The notes under the pieces: generated by a model
The model's database searches: none
What the model was told of the DNA's origin: nothing
What the model saw: the letters and a program-made list of their open reading frames with translations, nothing else
Shown: positions 1-9,239 of the stretch, piece after piece
Layout: the number at the start of each line of letters is the position of its first letter
Position numbering within the stretch: the stretch's first letter is position 1
Made by a program: the position numbers and the translations under genes
Origin: Candidatus Rhodoferax mariagerensis
GTDB taxonomy: Bacteria; Pseudomonadota; Gammaproteobacteria; Burkholderiales; Burkholderiaceae_C
Reading direction: 5' to 3'
Length of the DNA stretch: 50,365 nucleotides
Assembly: GCA_016719055.1 (NCBI GenBank)
Contig: JADKAW010000045.1
Coordinates: 1-50,365, forward strand

Positions 1-818
1 CTGCGCAATGTGTCGAGCAAGCCGGCCTCGGCCAAAAACGTCGGTGCCGGTCGATATGGTCAAGCAATGGCTCGATGCCGGTATTCATCGCGGCACTCAC
101 CAGACAGACCGGGTAATCCCATTCTTCGCGTCGATCCTGCCGGGGCGCACTGCGGCGAATTTCGGCGGCTGTTTTTTGCGCCGGAGCGCCGAGATCGGCC
201 TTGTTGACGGCGAATACATCGGGGATCTCGATAATTCCCGACTTCAGATACTGGATGGCATCGCCAGAGGCCGGCTGTGCCACATAACAGACAGTGTCGG
301 CAACCTCTGCAATATCAATTTCGGTCTGACCGACACCCACTGTCTCGATCACCACGATGTCAAAGCAGGCCAGCATCAGCCAACTCATGGGCCAGACCTC
401 GGTGGCGACACCGCCCAACTGGTTGCGATTGGCCAGCGAGCGGATGAAAAGCCCTTCGTCATAGGAGACATTCTTGATGCGGATGCGATCCCCCAACAGG
501 GCACCGCCGCCCAATTCGGGGCGACTCGACGGATCGACTGCAAGCACTCCTACGGTTTTATTGACGCGCCTCCATTTCCCGAATCATGGCGCAGACCAGC
601 GAAGATTTGCCCGTGCCGGGCGGGCCAGTGACCCCGATGAGATGGCCGTTGCTGAGTTGCCGCCCTTCAGAAAGCAATGCCAGCAGCCGGGCTGCACGCA
701 GGCGTGCGTCGGGTAGTTTGTTATCCAGCAGATTCAAGCCGCCAGCAACAGCCGCCCGTTCCCCGCGCTGTATCCCTAAGGCCAGCTTTTCGGGGTCGGG
801 CAGGTCCACGAGGCGCAT
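1..818 (-). CDS. meaB: MeaB-type GTPase chaperone of the acyl-CoA mutase (partial, frameshifted)
   Basis: This is a P-loop GTPase of the MeaB/ArgK family. Such proteins load and protect the B12 cofactor of methylmalonyl- or ethylmalonyl-CoA mutase in the cytoplasm. The Walker A motif GPPGTGKSS lies near residues 64-72. In a second frame the expected G-domain follows, with DPSSRPELGGGALLGDRIR, VIETVGVGQTE and NKADL. The reading frame breaks near 560-575, where the first frame stops at 558 and the family sequence resumes at NKTVGVLAV, and again at about 110-170 and 30-40. The family pattern is intact across the breaks, so I read them as single-base errors. The ATG at 818 lies 8 bp after the mutase stop. 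About 272 of the usual 320-330 residues are in the window; the C-terminus runs off the left edge. Confidence 0.85.
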
Positions 819-826
819 TTTTGCAC

Positions 827-2846
827 TTACTTCAACAATCCAAGCCGTTCCAGTCCATTGCATTCACGAACCACATCCACCATATCCGCCATGATGGCAT
901 TCAGGCTGAAATCCTTGGGCGTATAGATGGCGCGCACGCCCACTGCTTTGAGTTTTTCGGCATCTTCAGGCGGGATGATGCCACCGGCGATAACCGGTAC
1001 ATGGCTCAGATCGCGCAGGCGCATTTCCTGCAAGACAGACTCGACCAGTTGCATGTGGCTGCCTGAGAGAATCGACAGACCAACCATATGCACACCTTCC
1101 TCTTGTGCTGCTTGCGCAATTTGCTGCGGGGTCAACCGGATGCCGTCATAGACGACTTCAAAGCCGACATCGCGGGCTTTGACCGCAACCTGTTCAGCGC
1201 CATTGGAGTGCCCGTCAAGCCCCGGTTTGCCAACCAACAACTTCAGGGGTCGACCCAGCGCGTTACCAGTGTCTGCCACTCTGGCCCTGAGATCGGTCAC
1301 CTGGTCCATCTTGCCCAGAACAACACGACTGTCGATGGCAATGTCAATACCCGTCGGTGGACGGAACTCACCAAATACCGCACGCAGGGTGTCGCCCCAT
1401 TCGCCAGTGGTGACTCCTGCGAGGGCGCACCGAATCGAACTGGGCATGATGTTCTCGCCGCTGTTGGCAGCATCGGTGAGGCCCTGCAAGGCGGCACGAA
1501 CTTCGACGTTGTCGCGTTTGCTGCGATGCGCCTGCAGGCGTTCGATTTGTTCACGCTCTGCTTCTGGATCAGCTTTCATAATGCCGCCATCGCTGCCCAG
1601 GGTGAGCGGCGCCTGGGCGGTTTCCTGGAAGCAGTTGACACCAATGATTTTCAGGTCGCCCGACTCGATGGCGCGCAAACGACTCATGTGGCTGCCGACC
1701 AGTTCGCGCTTGATGTAGCCCGACTCGATGGCGGCAATGATCCCGCCCTGGGCCTCGACATTGGCGATTTCTTTACTGGCACCTTCGACCAATTCGGCCA
1801 CCTTGGCCGCAATGACCGGGGAGCCGTCCAGAATATCGCCGTACTCCAACAAATCGGTCTCTAGCGCCATCACCTGCTGAATCCGCAATGCCCATTGCTG
1901 ATCCCAGGGGCGCGGCAAGCCATGGCCTCGTTCCAGGCCGGGAGATGAATAGCGCGGGCTCTTGAACCTTTGGAAAGCAACACCGACAACATTTCCAGCA
2001 CGATGCGCTGTACGTTGTTCTCCGGCTGCGCCTCGGTTAACCCCAAAGAGTTGACTTGGACACCGTAGCGGAAGCGGCGCAGCTTTGGATCTTCAACCTG
2101 GTAGCGGGTCAGGGCCAATTGCTCCCACATCTGGCCAAAAGCCCTGAGCTTGCAGCACTCCTCAACAAACCGAATGCCGGCGTTGACAAAGAACGAGATG
2201 CGTTCGACCACTTGCGGAAAGCATCAGCCTCGATTTCACCCGAAGCCTTTACCCGGTCGAGCACTGCCATGGCAGCACACAAGGCGTAAGCCAGCTCTTG
2301 AACCGGGGTGGCTCCGGCTTCCTGCAAATGGTAGCTGCAGATGTTGGTTGGGTTCCACTTGGGCACATGTTTGACGGTGTAGTTGATCGTGTCAGCGATC
2401 AATCGCATCGATGGGCCAGGCGGATAAATGTAGGTGCCGCGAGAAAGATATTCCTTGATGATGTCGTTTTGCGTGGTGCCACTCAACATTTTTGGGTCAA
2501 TACCGCGCCGCTGCGCCAATGCGATGTAAAGCGCCAGCAACCAGGGTGCTGTGGCATTGATCGTCATCGACGTGTTCATCTTGTCGAGCGGAATCTGGTC
2601 AAACAACTGATCCATATCCTCGATATGCGAAATAGGCACGCCGACCTTGCCGACTTCGCCCCTGGCCAATGGATTGTCCGCGTCGTAACCGGTCTGGGTT
2701 GGCAAATCAAAGGCGACCGACAGACCGGTCTGGCCCTTGGCCAGATTGGTAAGGTAAAGCGCGTTGGAGGCTTTAGCCGAGCTATGACCACTGTAGGTCC
2801 GCATCAACCAGGGTTGATCCCTATTTGTTTTCGGGGTGGTTGCCAT
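827..2846 (-). CDS. ecm: Ethylmalonyl-CoA mutase, B12-dependent (two frameshifts)
   Basis: This enzyme rearranges (2R)-ethylmalonyl-CoA to methylsuccinyl-CoA using adenosylcobalamin. Three overlapping frames join into one protein of about 670 residues: an N-terminal part (2846 to about 2215), a middle part (about 2215 to 1920) and a C-terminal part (about 1918 to 827). The N-terminus carries the substrate-barrel signature FDLPTQTGYD and TSMTINATAPWLLALY. The middle has RISFFVNAGIRF and RRFRYGVQVNSLGLTE, and the third part has LPRPWDQQW. These resemble the MeaA/Ecm branch more than ordinary methylmalonyl-CoA mutase. The C-terminal B12 domain shows GLDGHSNGAEQ (DxHxxG), LSILSGSH and AGGIIP. Each break is repaired by one base (ADAF to VVERIS; AWNEA to LPRPW), which suggests sequence errors. 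The start lies 2 bp after the hydratase stop, so the two are translationally close. Assignment to Ecm rather than Mcm also rests on the neighbouring genes. Confidence 0.88.
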
Positions 2847-2848
2847 GA

Positions 2849-4030
2849 CTAGCTCCTTTTCCTGATCAAGATTTGTCTCTCTATCTCAAAAATCTTCTCA
2901 TCAATTTTCTCTTTACCCATGGCTTTCTTGTCGTTTTCCTTGATGAACAGGTCCGCACCATGTTTGGCATAGGCGTTTGAGGCGCTGATGTTCTTGACAC
3001 CAATCAACTGAAAATTCACGAGGCCAAAGCATGCACCCAGCCCGCCAGGTGCGTCTGCCACCGCCAACACACGCGACAGGGCAGCAACCGTGTCACCGGC
3101 GATGGAGGGCTGAGTGTGGTAGCCCTCCGTGAATCCGATCTCCCACAGGCTGTTTTCACTGATGTCGCGACTGGCCAAACCTTCTAGCCAGGCAAAAACC
3201 AATCCGCCATAAACAATCGGATCGCCGCTCATCTTGCCTGACAGGCCAGAACTGAAAACCTGGTCAAAATGCAGCGGGTGGGTGTTGCCCACCGCATAGG
3301 TCAGCGACAAGTGCTCGTCGGTGATGGTTCTGCCATTGGCATGAACGATGACATCACCCACGACAAAATCCTCGAAATAGGAGTTCGGGCCGGTCAGATC
3401 AGTGGGTAGCTGCGCCGGGAAGTCAGGCAGCAACACCTCGGCATCCTCGACCCACGGAAAGGTCGGCATTGTTGCAGCGCTTGGCAACGGCGTGGTTGGC
3501 GGCCGACTACCTTGCCCGTCAACCATGATCTTTCTCTGGTACTGAAGCACCACTTCGTTGTTCTGGTTAAGCCCCAAGGTACGGATGGTGACGATGCCGG
3601 GTTTGCCGACACCACGCTCCTTGCGATCCATCACTTTGGTCAATGAGCGAATCGTGTCGCCGGCATAGACCGGACGCAAGTACCGGGCGTCGTAGTAGCC
3701 GAGGTTAGCCATCGCTTTTTCGGAGTCGTTTTGTACGCCTAGCGACAGAACGACATTAAAAACCATTTGCGGTGAAGCCAGCAGACCGGCAAAACCGCAG
3801 GCCGTGGCGTACTGGTCATTGAGGTAAAGCGGATTGCATTGCAAGTAAGTGCGGGCAAACGCCTCCATTTGGGCCGAAAGAAAGGTGAAACCACGGGGGT
3901 GAACAAACACCTGCCCGGGCACAAATTCTTCCAGATAGCGACCGTAATGCGGATAACGAACCCTGGGCCCGTCGACCTTCACTTTTTCGGCCAGTTCAAT
4001 TTGTGCCTGAAAACGAATCGCCTGCGACAT
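2849..4030 (-). CDS. mch: Mesaconyl-CoA (beta-methylmalyl-CoA) hydratase, double MaoC domain
   Basis: A cytoplasmic hydratase of 393 residues with two hot-dog (MaoC-like) folds. The N-terminal half (about 30-170) includes VHPRGFTFLSAQMEAFARTY. The C-terminal half (about 225-345) has the hydratase signature YFEDFVVGDVIVHANGRTIT followed by AVGNTHPLHFD, which supplies the catalytic Asp/His pair. In the ethylmalonyl-CoA pathway this family hydrates mesaconyl-C1-CoA to beta-methylmalyl-CoA. It sits between the dehydrogenase that makes mesaconyl-CoA and the mutase, with gaps of 47 and 2 bp, which supports that role over a generic enoyl-CoA hydratase. It is slightly longer than the roughly 345-residue proteins I recall, owing to a lysine-rich C-terminal tail. 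Confidence 0.85.
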   Translation of the reverse strand: MSQAIRFQAQIELAEKVKVDGPRVRYPHYGRYLEEFVPGQVFVHPRGFTFLSAQMEAFARTYLQCNPLYLNDQYATACGFAGLLASPQMVFNVVLSLGVQNDSEKAMANLGYYDARYLRPVYAGDTIRSLTKVMDRKERGVGKPGIVTIRTLGLNQNNEVVLQYQRKIMVDGQGSRPPTTPLPSAATMPTFPWVEDAEVLLPDFPAQLPTDLTGPNSYFEDFVVGDVIVHANGRTITDEHLSLTYAVGNTHPLHFDQVFSSGLSGKMSGDPIVYGGLVFAWLEGLASRDISENSLWEIGFTEGYHTQPSIAGDTVAALSRVLAVADAPGGLGACFGLVNFQLIGVKNISASNAYAKHGADLFIKENDKKAMGKEKIDEKIFEIERQILIRKRS

Positions 4031-4077
4031 GAAATGTGCTCCTTTGGACGTGACGTTGAGTCGGCCTCAAGCCGAGG

Positions 4078-5757
4078 CTAGGCGGAATCGATGAGAGAGC
4101 GTGCAATGACCTTCAGCGCCAGCGTTTCTTCGGCTCCCTCGAAAATCGACAACACGCGGGCGTCGACAAAAAAGCGGCTGACGGCTGTCTCTTCGGCATA
4201 GCCCATGCCGCCGTGAATCTGCAGCGCCTCGCGGGTCAGCCATTCTGCGGTCCGGCAGGTGAACAGTTTGACCATGCTGGCTTCCATCTGGCCTTCCCCC
4301 TGATCCATCAAACGGCCAACAGCGTAGGTGAATTGGCGTGACACTGTCAGCAGGGTTGCCATACGCGCCAGCTTGACCAGCGTGAGCTGGTATTCGCCAA
4401 TCGCCTTGCCAAATACCTTGCGGTCTGTAGCGTATAAAACTGCCCGTTCAAAAGCTGCCTGCATGACCCCAATGGCGCGTGCTGCGGTTTGAATACGACC
4501 GCCGGCAAAACCGGCCATCGTTGAGTAAAAACCCTTGCCTTCGCCCTCTGGGCCGCCCACCAGGTTCTCATCGGGCACAAAGATATGGTCGAAAAACAAC
4601 TCATAAGAATGCATGCCGCGGTAGCCGATGGTCGAGATGGCGCGACCAGTCAACACACCACCCTGCGGCTGACGGAATTCAAAATCGTGACCCTCATACG
4701 AGTCCTTTTCAACCAGGAACATGCTCAGGCCCCTGTGGGCAGCGGCGCGGTCCGGGTTGGAGCGCGCCAGCACCAGCAACAGGCCGGCCTTGCCAGCCAT
4801 GGTGCACCAGGTCTTGACACCGTCAAGATGCCAGCCACCTTCACACTTGGTCGCCTTGAGCCGGATGGCTGCGACATCCGAGCCGGTATCGGGTTCGGTG
4901 ACGGCAATGGCGCACAAAGGATGGCCCATGGCCACTTGCGGCAGCCACTTTTGTCGCTGCGCCTCGGTGCCACCTTTTTGCAGGGCACGGCTGAGGATTT
5001 CCGGTCGGGTAATCAGGCTGCCGGCTCCGCCAAGCGATCCGCGCGAAAGCTCCTCGGTGACCACGATCATCCCCATGTTGTCTTCGTGATCGTCGCTCTG
5101 GATGCCGCCGTAACGTTCGGGAATCGACAGACCGAAGCAGCCCATTTCGGTCAGCGGCACCAAAATCTCTTTTGGAATGATCTTGTCCTTGCGGTGAATT
5201 TCTTCGGCCAGCGGCATGACCACATGGGTGGCCAGTTTACGGAAGGACTCCTGCATCATCAAAGCATCTTCGCCGAGCAGATAGGCCCCGCTGGCACCAT
5301 CCATGGCAATCACTTGCCGGCCCAGCGCTTCCAGATTGCCTGCATCAAGCTGTGTGCGGCAAAAGCGGGTGAGAGCGACGGCATCAAGCAGCGCAATGTC
5401 GTCTTCACCCAGACCAAAACTCTGTGGTCGGGCCGATAAGCGGTTGCGAATGTTTTGCAGGGCTTCGGCGCAAAAAACCAGCGTCATCTGCTCTTCCAGG
5501 CAGATGGCATTGCCGGGTGTCTCACTGGCAGCGACTACCTTGCGTGCGTAGTCCACCGCAAAACGCGCCGTGGTGGCTTCGGCCGCACACCAGGCCAGAT
5601 CGAAACTGGCCATTTGATGACCGTCAAGCTTCTCGCCCGACACGCCCTTGCCACCGAGGCATTGCTGCTTTACCCAGAGCAGGGACTTTTTGATCAGGCC
5701 ATCGGCGACTTGGAGATGCACCGACGCTGCCTGCATCCGGCTGTTGACATCACTCAT
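4078..5757 (-). CDS. mcd: (2S)-Methylsuccinyl-CoA dehydrogenase
   Basis: An FAD-dependent acyl-CoA dehydrogenase that would oxidise methylsuccinyl-CoA to mesaconyl-CoA and pass electrons to ETF. At 559 residues it is far longer than ordinary short-chain acyl-CoA dehydrogenases (about 380). It has an extra helical N-terminal region of about 170 residues, as is typical of Mcd. The core shows IPERYGGIQSDDHEDNMGM, AVTEPDTGSDVAAIR, the Arg/Gly FAD loop AGGRIQTAARAIGVM, QIHGGMGY and a C-terminal FEGAEETLALKVIAR. The ATG at 5757 lies 32 bp after the upstream aldolase stop. Its place beside the hydratase and mutase makes Mcd much more likely than a fatty-acid beta-oxidation role. Confidence 0.88.
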   Translation of the reverse strand: MSDVNSRMQAASVHLQVADGLIKKSLLWVKQQCLGGKGVSGEKLDGHQMASFDLAWCAAEATTARFAVDYARKVVAASETPGNAICLEEQMTLVFCAEALQNIRNRLSARPQSFGLGEDDIALLDAVALTRFCRTQLDAGNLEALGRQVIAMDGASGAYLLGEDALMMQESFRKLATHVVMPLAEEIHRKDKIIPKEILVPLTEMGCFGLSIPERYGGIQSDDHEDNMGMIVVTEELSRGSLGGAGSLITRPEILSRALQKGGTEAQRQKWLPQVAMGHPLCAIAVTEPDTGSDVAAIRLKATKCEGGWHLDGVKTWCTMAGKAGLLLVLARSNPDRAAAHRGLSMFLVEKDSYEGHDFEFRQPQGGVLTGRAISTIGYRGMHSYELFFDHIFVPDENLVGGPEGEGKGFYSTMAGFAGGRIQTAARAIGVMQAAFERAVLYATDRKVFGKAIGEYQLTLVKLARMATLLTVSRQFTYAVGRLMDQGEGQMEASMVKLFTCRTAEWLTREALQIHGGMGYAEETAVSRFFVDARVLSIFEGAEETLALKVIARSLIDSA

Positions 5758-5789
5758 GGTTCATCACTTTCTTTGGGGCCGAGCGGCCA

Positions 5790-7232
5790 TTATTTGCTGG
5801 TGCGATTGCTGACAATGCGAACAAAGGAACGAGAGCGCAACTCGTCGAGCGTGATGCCGGTGGCCAGCACTTCCTGCTCGGTGATGGCGCCGCAGGCCAT
5901 GCCGCGCAAGAAGAAGTTCAGCAGGCCCTGACCGGTCGCGGCATCGTCGAAGGTGTTGCCCACCAGCGTGGCTTGGGCGGCCTTGTTCAGAAATGCGTTG
6001 AGCCGGGCCGATGCATCTTGCAGCCCACTCAGGAAAAACGCATCCATCGCAGCATAGCGCACTGGCAACTGACCCGGATTCAAGTCCCAGCCCTGGTAAT
6101 AACCGTGGCGCAGCGAGTGCATGATGTTGTCGTAGTGGAGTCTCCAGGCGCCATGCACTACTGACCGGTTTTCGTCCATCTGTTGGGCCGACAGCACACC
6201 ATCCTTGGGTGCCTTGTGCGGCCCGATCGGCATGCTGGTGGTGGCCCCGTCACTGATCGTGATGCCAGTGCCAGCCAGACTGACTTGCAGCACATGGCGG
6301 GCAAAATCGCAGGCCGGATGGGTGTGGGTCTGGTGGGCAGCCGTGATGTTGCACGATGCGGTGTAGTCATAGGTGCCGAAAATCGCCGAGCGGCAACGGC
6401 GACCGGCAGCAGCCACCAGCAGCGGCACCGTGTTTTCGCCTTTGTGATTGATGATCGACTGGGTGGTCTCGATCATGATTTCCATCTTCAGAGAATCTTT
6501 GGCAAAGCCCAGGCGGGTCTCAAGATTCTCGAGGATCTTGACAAAGGTGGAGACCTGTGTAGGTATGGTGACCTTGGGCAGTGTCACGATAAAGTTTTTT
6601 GGCAGCTTGCTACCGGTTTTCTCAGCCAGCCGAGTCAGGAAAATATCGAGCGTGCGGATCGAACGCACCTTGCATTCGTCAGAGAAGGTCTTGACCCGGA
6701 TGCCGATAAAGGGCGACAGCACATTTTCAGCCATGCCTTTGGCGACTTCATCGGCCGCCGCCACGGCATGGGCATCTTCTTCGGCGTCGGGACGGTTGCC
6801 ATAGCCATCTTCAAAATCGATCCGGTTGTCTTCAATCGGCTCGGCCTGAAGCTTCTTGACGACACGGTTATAGACGGTGTAAGCCAGCCAGGCCGCTGGC
6901 TTGGTCTCGCGCACTTGTTCTGGATTGGCTTCCAGCGCGCGCGTCAGGCTGCCTAACTCGAAAGGATTGCTTGGCAGCATTTCAGCGCGTGGCAGGCCCA
7001 AAACCTTGGCAAAAACGCTAAAGCTGGGTGCATAAGTCTCCAGCGTCTTGAGGGCTACCTCCCCCAGCTTGGGGGCAAAACCGGCTTTGAAAAGATTGGC
7101 ACCGCCATACACCGTATGCACTGGTTGCCGCTCAAATGAATCGGCCGGATAGTCGGACTTGAATACTGCATTGGCATCGTGCAGTTCGGCGCAGTAAGCG
7201 GTCATTTCATCATGGGTCAGCGTGAGCTTCAT
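5790..7232 (-). CDS. CitE/HpcH-like aldolase (DUF6986 type), probable malyl-CoA / beta-methylmalyl-CoA lyase role
   Basis: A 480-residue TIM-barrel protein of the citrate lyase beta / HpcH superfamily, closest by eye to the DUF6986 group. Its diagnostic N-terminal string is RQPVHTVYGGANLF. Metal and substrate residues of the superfamily are visible: RIDFEDGYG, MIETTQS and FGTYDYTAS, with a later Asp in CDFARH. It is the first gene of the ethylmalonyl-CoA operon, where a lyase cleaving beta-methylmalyl-CoA into glyoxylate and propionyl-CoA is normally found. It is much longer than the classical Mcl1 (about 320 residues) and of a different subfamily, so the substrate is inferred from position only. 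The ATG at 7232 has a good GGAGAC ribosome site 6 bp upstream. Confidence 0.72.
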   Translation of the reverse strand: MKLTLTHDEMTAYCAELHDANAVFKSDYPADSFERQPVHTVYGGANLFKAGFAPKLGEVALKTLETYAPSFSVFAKVLGLPRAEMLPSNPFELGSLTRALEANPEQVRETKPAAWLAYTVYNRVVKKLQAEPIEDNRIDFEDGYGNRPDAEEDAHAVAAADEVAKGMAENVLSPFIGIRVKTFSDECKVRSIRTLDIFLTRLAEKTGSKLPKNFIVTLPKVTIPTQVSTFVKILENLETRLGFAKDSLKMEIMIETTQSIINHKGENTVPLLVAAAGRRCRSAIFGTYDYTASCNITAAHQTHTHPACDFARHVLQVSLAGTGITISDGATTSMPIGPHKAPKDGVLSAQQMDENRSVVHGAWRLHYDNIMHSLRHGYYQGWDLNPGQLPVRYAAMDAFFLSGLQDASARLNAFLNKAAQATLVGNTFDDAATGQGLLNFFLRGMACGAITEQEVLATGITLDELRSRSFVRIVSNRTSK

Positions 7233-7694
7233 TTATTGTCTCCGTCAAAGTTGCTAAAACAGATGCATCATTGGTCGCCAATTCACCACTGACAACTGCA
7301 CTCAATCCAAACTCAACCGCCATCTTCACCGCGATCACGCGACTGAACGAAGTTGTCCCCGACCGTACCGACGCTGGCAAATCTTCCTGGGATGAAGGCT
7401 GTCAGTCACATGTTGGCAAGAAGGGTTACCAGAGACCTTGCGAACGTTGCCGGGGTCAAGCAGAGCCAATAATCAGTTGGTTCATTTTAGCGCCCGATCA
7501 GCTTGCTGGAGAGTGCTTGACGCCCCCTTTTTTTCAAGAATGTGCGCGGCACATTACCCGTTGGGTGCTGATCAGCTGTTCATCTATTGCATGTGCTGCA
7601 AGCTAGGCGCCTGAAAGCCGGCCCACGCACCACAATTTTAAGCAAATTGCCTTGTAGCCCTTATGTAGCAAGCGCTACCAGCTATGAAAATTGA
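7233..7694. other. Intergenic region upstream of the ethylmalonyl-CoA operon
   Basis: 462 bp between the aldolase start and the lipocalin stop, both genes being on the minus strand. It must hold the promoter of the ethylmalonyl-CoA operon, but I see no strong -35/-10 pair. The open frame of 111 codons on the plus strand (7271-7606) resembles no family I know and lacks a convincing ribosome site, so I do not call it. The last 50 bp carry a copy of the dispersed repeat. Confidence 0.5.
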
Positions 7695-7696
7695 TT
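7645..7696. repeat. Dispersed 45-bp repeat, copy 1
   Basis: Blocks in order: CCTTGTAGCCCTTAT, then AAGCGCTACCAGCTATGAAA. They match the family seen at least a dozen times in this window, built around TAGCCCTT, AAGCGCT and AGCTATC. This copy ends at the stop codon of the lipocalin gene. Confidence 0.75.
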
Positions 7697-8234
7697 ACGG
7701 CTCGGTTTGTGGCATGTAGCGCAATTGGCTCAGGACATAACCTTGCGCGGCGGCTGCGTCTAGCGCGGCGTCCAGCAAAGGCTTGGGCAACTGCGGCGTG
7801 CGCGACAGCACCCACAGGTATTTGCGATTCGGGTTGCCCACCACGGCCCAACGGTATTCATCGTCCAGACCCAGCACCCAGTAGTCGGCTTTGAACGGCC
7901 AGAAAAATGACACTTTGAGACGGCTGTGGCGCCAACCCTCGACCGCGGTGGCGACCCCCTTGGCTTCATCAAAACCGCTTTCGGTGCGGCAGCGGTTGGT
8001 AACCTCGACGCGTCCGTCGGTGCGAGGTGCGCAATGGGCGGTGCTATCACCAACACAATGACGCTGAAAAAACATCGGAAAGCTGGCTATCTCAAACCAC
8101 TTGCCCGCATAACGCGCCAGATCAACGGCCGCCACGCTGGCCACGGGCGTATCGGCCGGACCAGGGCTTTGCGCTGACCCCAAGCCTGCCAGACCCAGCC
8201 AGCTGACGCCGGCACCGACAAATTTGAGATACAT
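7695..8234 (-). CDS. Lipocalin family protein (Blc-like), signal peptide without lipobox
   Basis: A small beta-barrel ligand-binding protein of the bacterial lipocalin (Blc) family. The first lipocalin motif is seen in YAGKWFEIASFPMFFQRHC, followed by TNRC, FFWPFKADYWVLGLDDEY, WAVVGNPNRKYLWVLSRTP and a C-terminal helix ending QLRYMPQTEP. The start is taken at 8234 (MYLKFVG), which has an AGGAG ribosome site, rather than further upstream. The first 22 or so residues form a signal peptide ending GLGSAQS. There is no lipobox cysteine, so the protein should be free in the periplasm rather than an outer-membrane lipoprotein. It is the last gene of a lipid-metabolism cluster, consistent with binding a fatty acyl product, but the ligand is unknown. 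Confidence 0.82.
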   Translation of the reverse strand: MYLKFVGAGVSWLGLAGLGSAQSPGPADTPVASVAAVDLARYAGKWFEIASFPMFFQRHCVGDSTAHCAPRTDGRVEVTNRCRTESGFDEAKGVATAVEGWRHSRLKVSFFWPFKADYWVLGLDDEYRWAVVGNPNRKYLWVLSRTPQLPKPLLDAALDAAAAQGYVLSQLRYMPQTEP

Positions 8235-8305
8235 GCCTGTCACTCCTGTTAAGTGGACCATGGCGCCACAAGACCGGGTCACACCCGGGTGCGCCATCGA
8301 ACAGA

Positions 8306-9199
8306 CTAGAGTTTTGCCGCTGCACAATGCCCCAAAATAGCTCCCGAGAGCTGCGGCAACAAGGCTCTGGGCAGGTCGTGGCCCATGCCGTCGATCACCA
8401 GCAGTTTCGCGCCTGCTACGTTGGCGGCTGTATCTTGCCCAGCCGCCAGTGGCACCAGCGGATCGACTCGGCCGTGAATCACCAGCGTCGGGGTGGTAAT
8501 GCGGCGCAGTAACGCGCGCCGATCACCACTGGCGATCACCGCCAGCAACTGGCGCCGGATTCCCGCAGGATCGTATGCGCGCTGCACGCCAAAGCGAACC
8601 CGCTCGCGCAAACTATTTTGTGGCTCCGGGTAGGCCGGGCTGCCAATCACGCCAAACACCTGCACCAGATGGTTGACCACCGACTCCACATCATGCGGAT
8701 CAGCGGGGCGGCCCAACAGGGCCTGGCGCGCCTGGCGGCTCGGCCATGGCAAGCGCCGGTTGCCGCTGGACGACATGATGGAGGTCAGGCTCAGCACCCG
8801 CTGCGGGAACTGTGCAGCCAGTACCTGCGCAATCATGCCGCCCATCGAGGCACCCACGATATGGGCGCGCTTGATCTGCAAGGTGTCCATCACGCGCAGC
8901 GCGTCACCCGCCATGTCGTGCAAGCTGTAAGGCGTGCGCAGCGGCAGACGCAACAGCGAGGCCAACACCGCCCGCCACACCCTTGGCAGCTTGCCGGCCG
9001 GCGCGCGTGCCGACAAACCGCAGTCACGATTGTCAAACCGCACCACCCGGTAGCCGCCATCCACCAGTGCCTGGCAAAACGCCAGCGGCCAACTGGTGAG
9101 CTGCATGCCCAGCCCCATGATCAGCACAATGGCCGGATGCGCGGGGTCGCCCATCGACTCGTATTCGATCGGCCAATCGCCGGGTGTGCGCATGGTCAA
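8306..9199 (-). CDS. Alpha/beta hydrolase (esterase/lipase-like)
   Basis: A 297-residue alpha/beta-hydrolase-fold protein with no signal peptide. The oxyanion region is LIMGLGMQLTSWP, the nucleophile elbow GASMGGM puts Ser near residue 118, the acid lies in HGRVDPLVP and the catalytic His in DGMGHDLP. The GLGMQ/SWP pattern and the FDNRDCGLS strand are typical of a family often annotated as alpha/beta hydrolase or aclacinomycin methylesterase-like. It lies 40 bp after the second WS/DGAT acyltransferase, in the same direction, and could hydrolyse stored lipid esters. Its substrate cannot be read from sequence. Confidence 0.85.
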   Translation of the reverse strand: MTMRTPGDWPIEYESMGDPAHPAIVLIMGLGMQLTSWPLAFCQALVDGGYRVVRFDNRDCGLSARAPAGKLPRVWRAVLASLLRLPLRTPYSLHDMAGDALRVMDTLQIKRAHIVGASMGGMIAQVLAAQFPQRVLSLTSIMSSSGNRRLPWPSRQARQALLGRPADPHDVESVVNHLVQVFGVIGSPAYPEPQNSLRERVRFGVQRAYDPAGIRRQLLAVIASGDRRALLRRITTPTLVIHGRVDPLVPLAAGQDTAANVAGAKLLVIDGMGHDLPRALLPQLSGAILGHCAAAKL

Positions 9200-9239
9200 G
9201 CAGAACTCTCTGTCATGTCAGTGGTCAGCGCGCGTGACG

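Noticed and set aside
827..2846. Ordinary methylmalonyl-CoA mutase
   Set aside because: Sequence blocks and the Mcd/Mch neighbours fit ethylmalonyl-CoA mutase better.
7271..7606. Possible 111-codon gene on the plus strand
   Set aside because: No ribosome site, no recognisable domain, atypical composition, and it lies in the promoter region of the ethylmalonyl-CoA operon.
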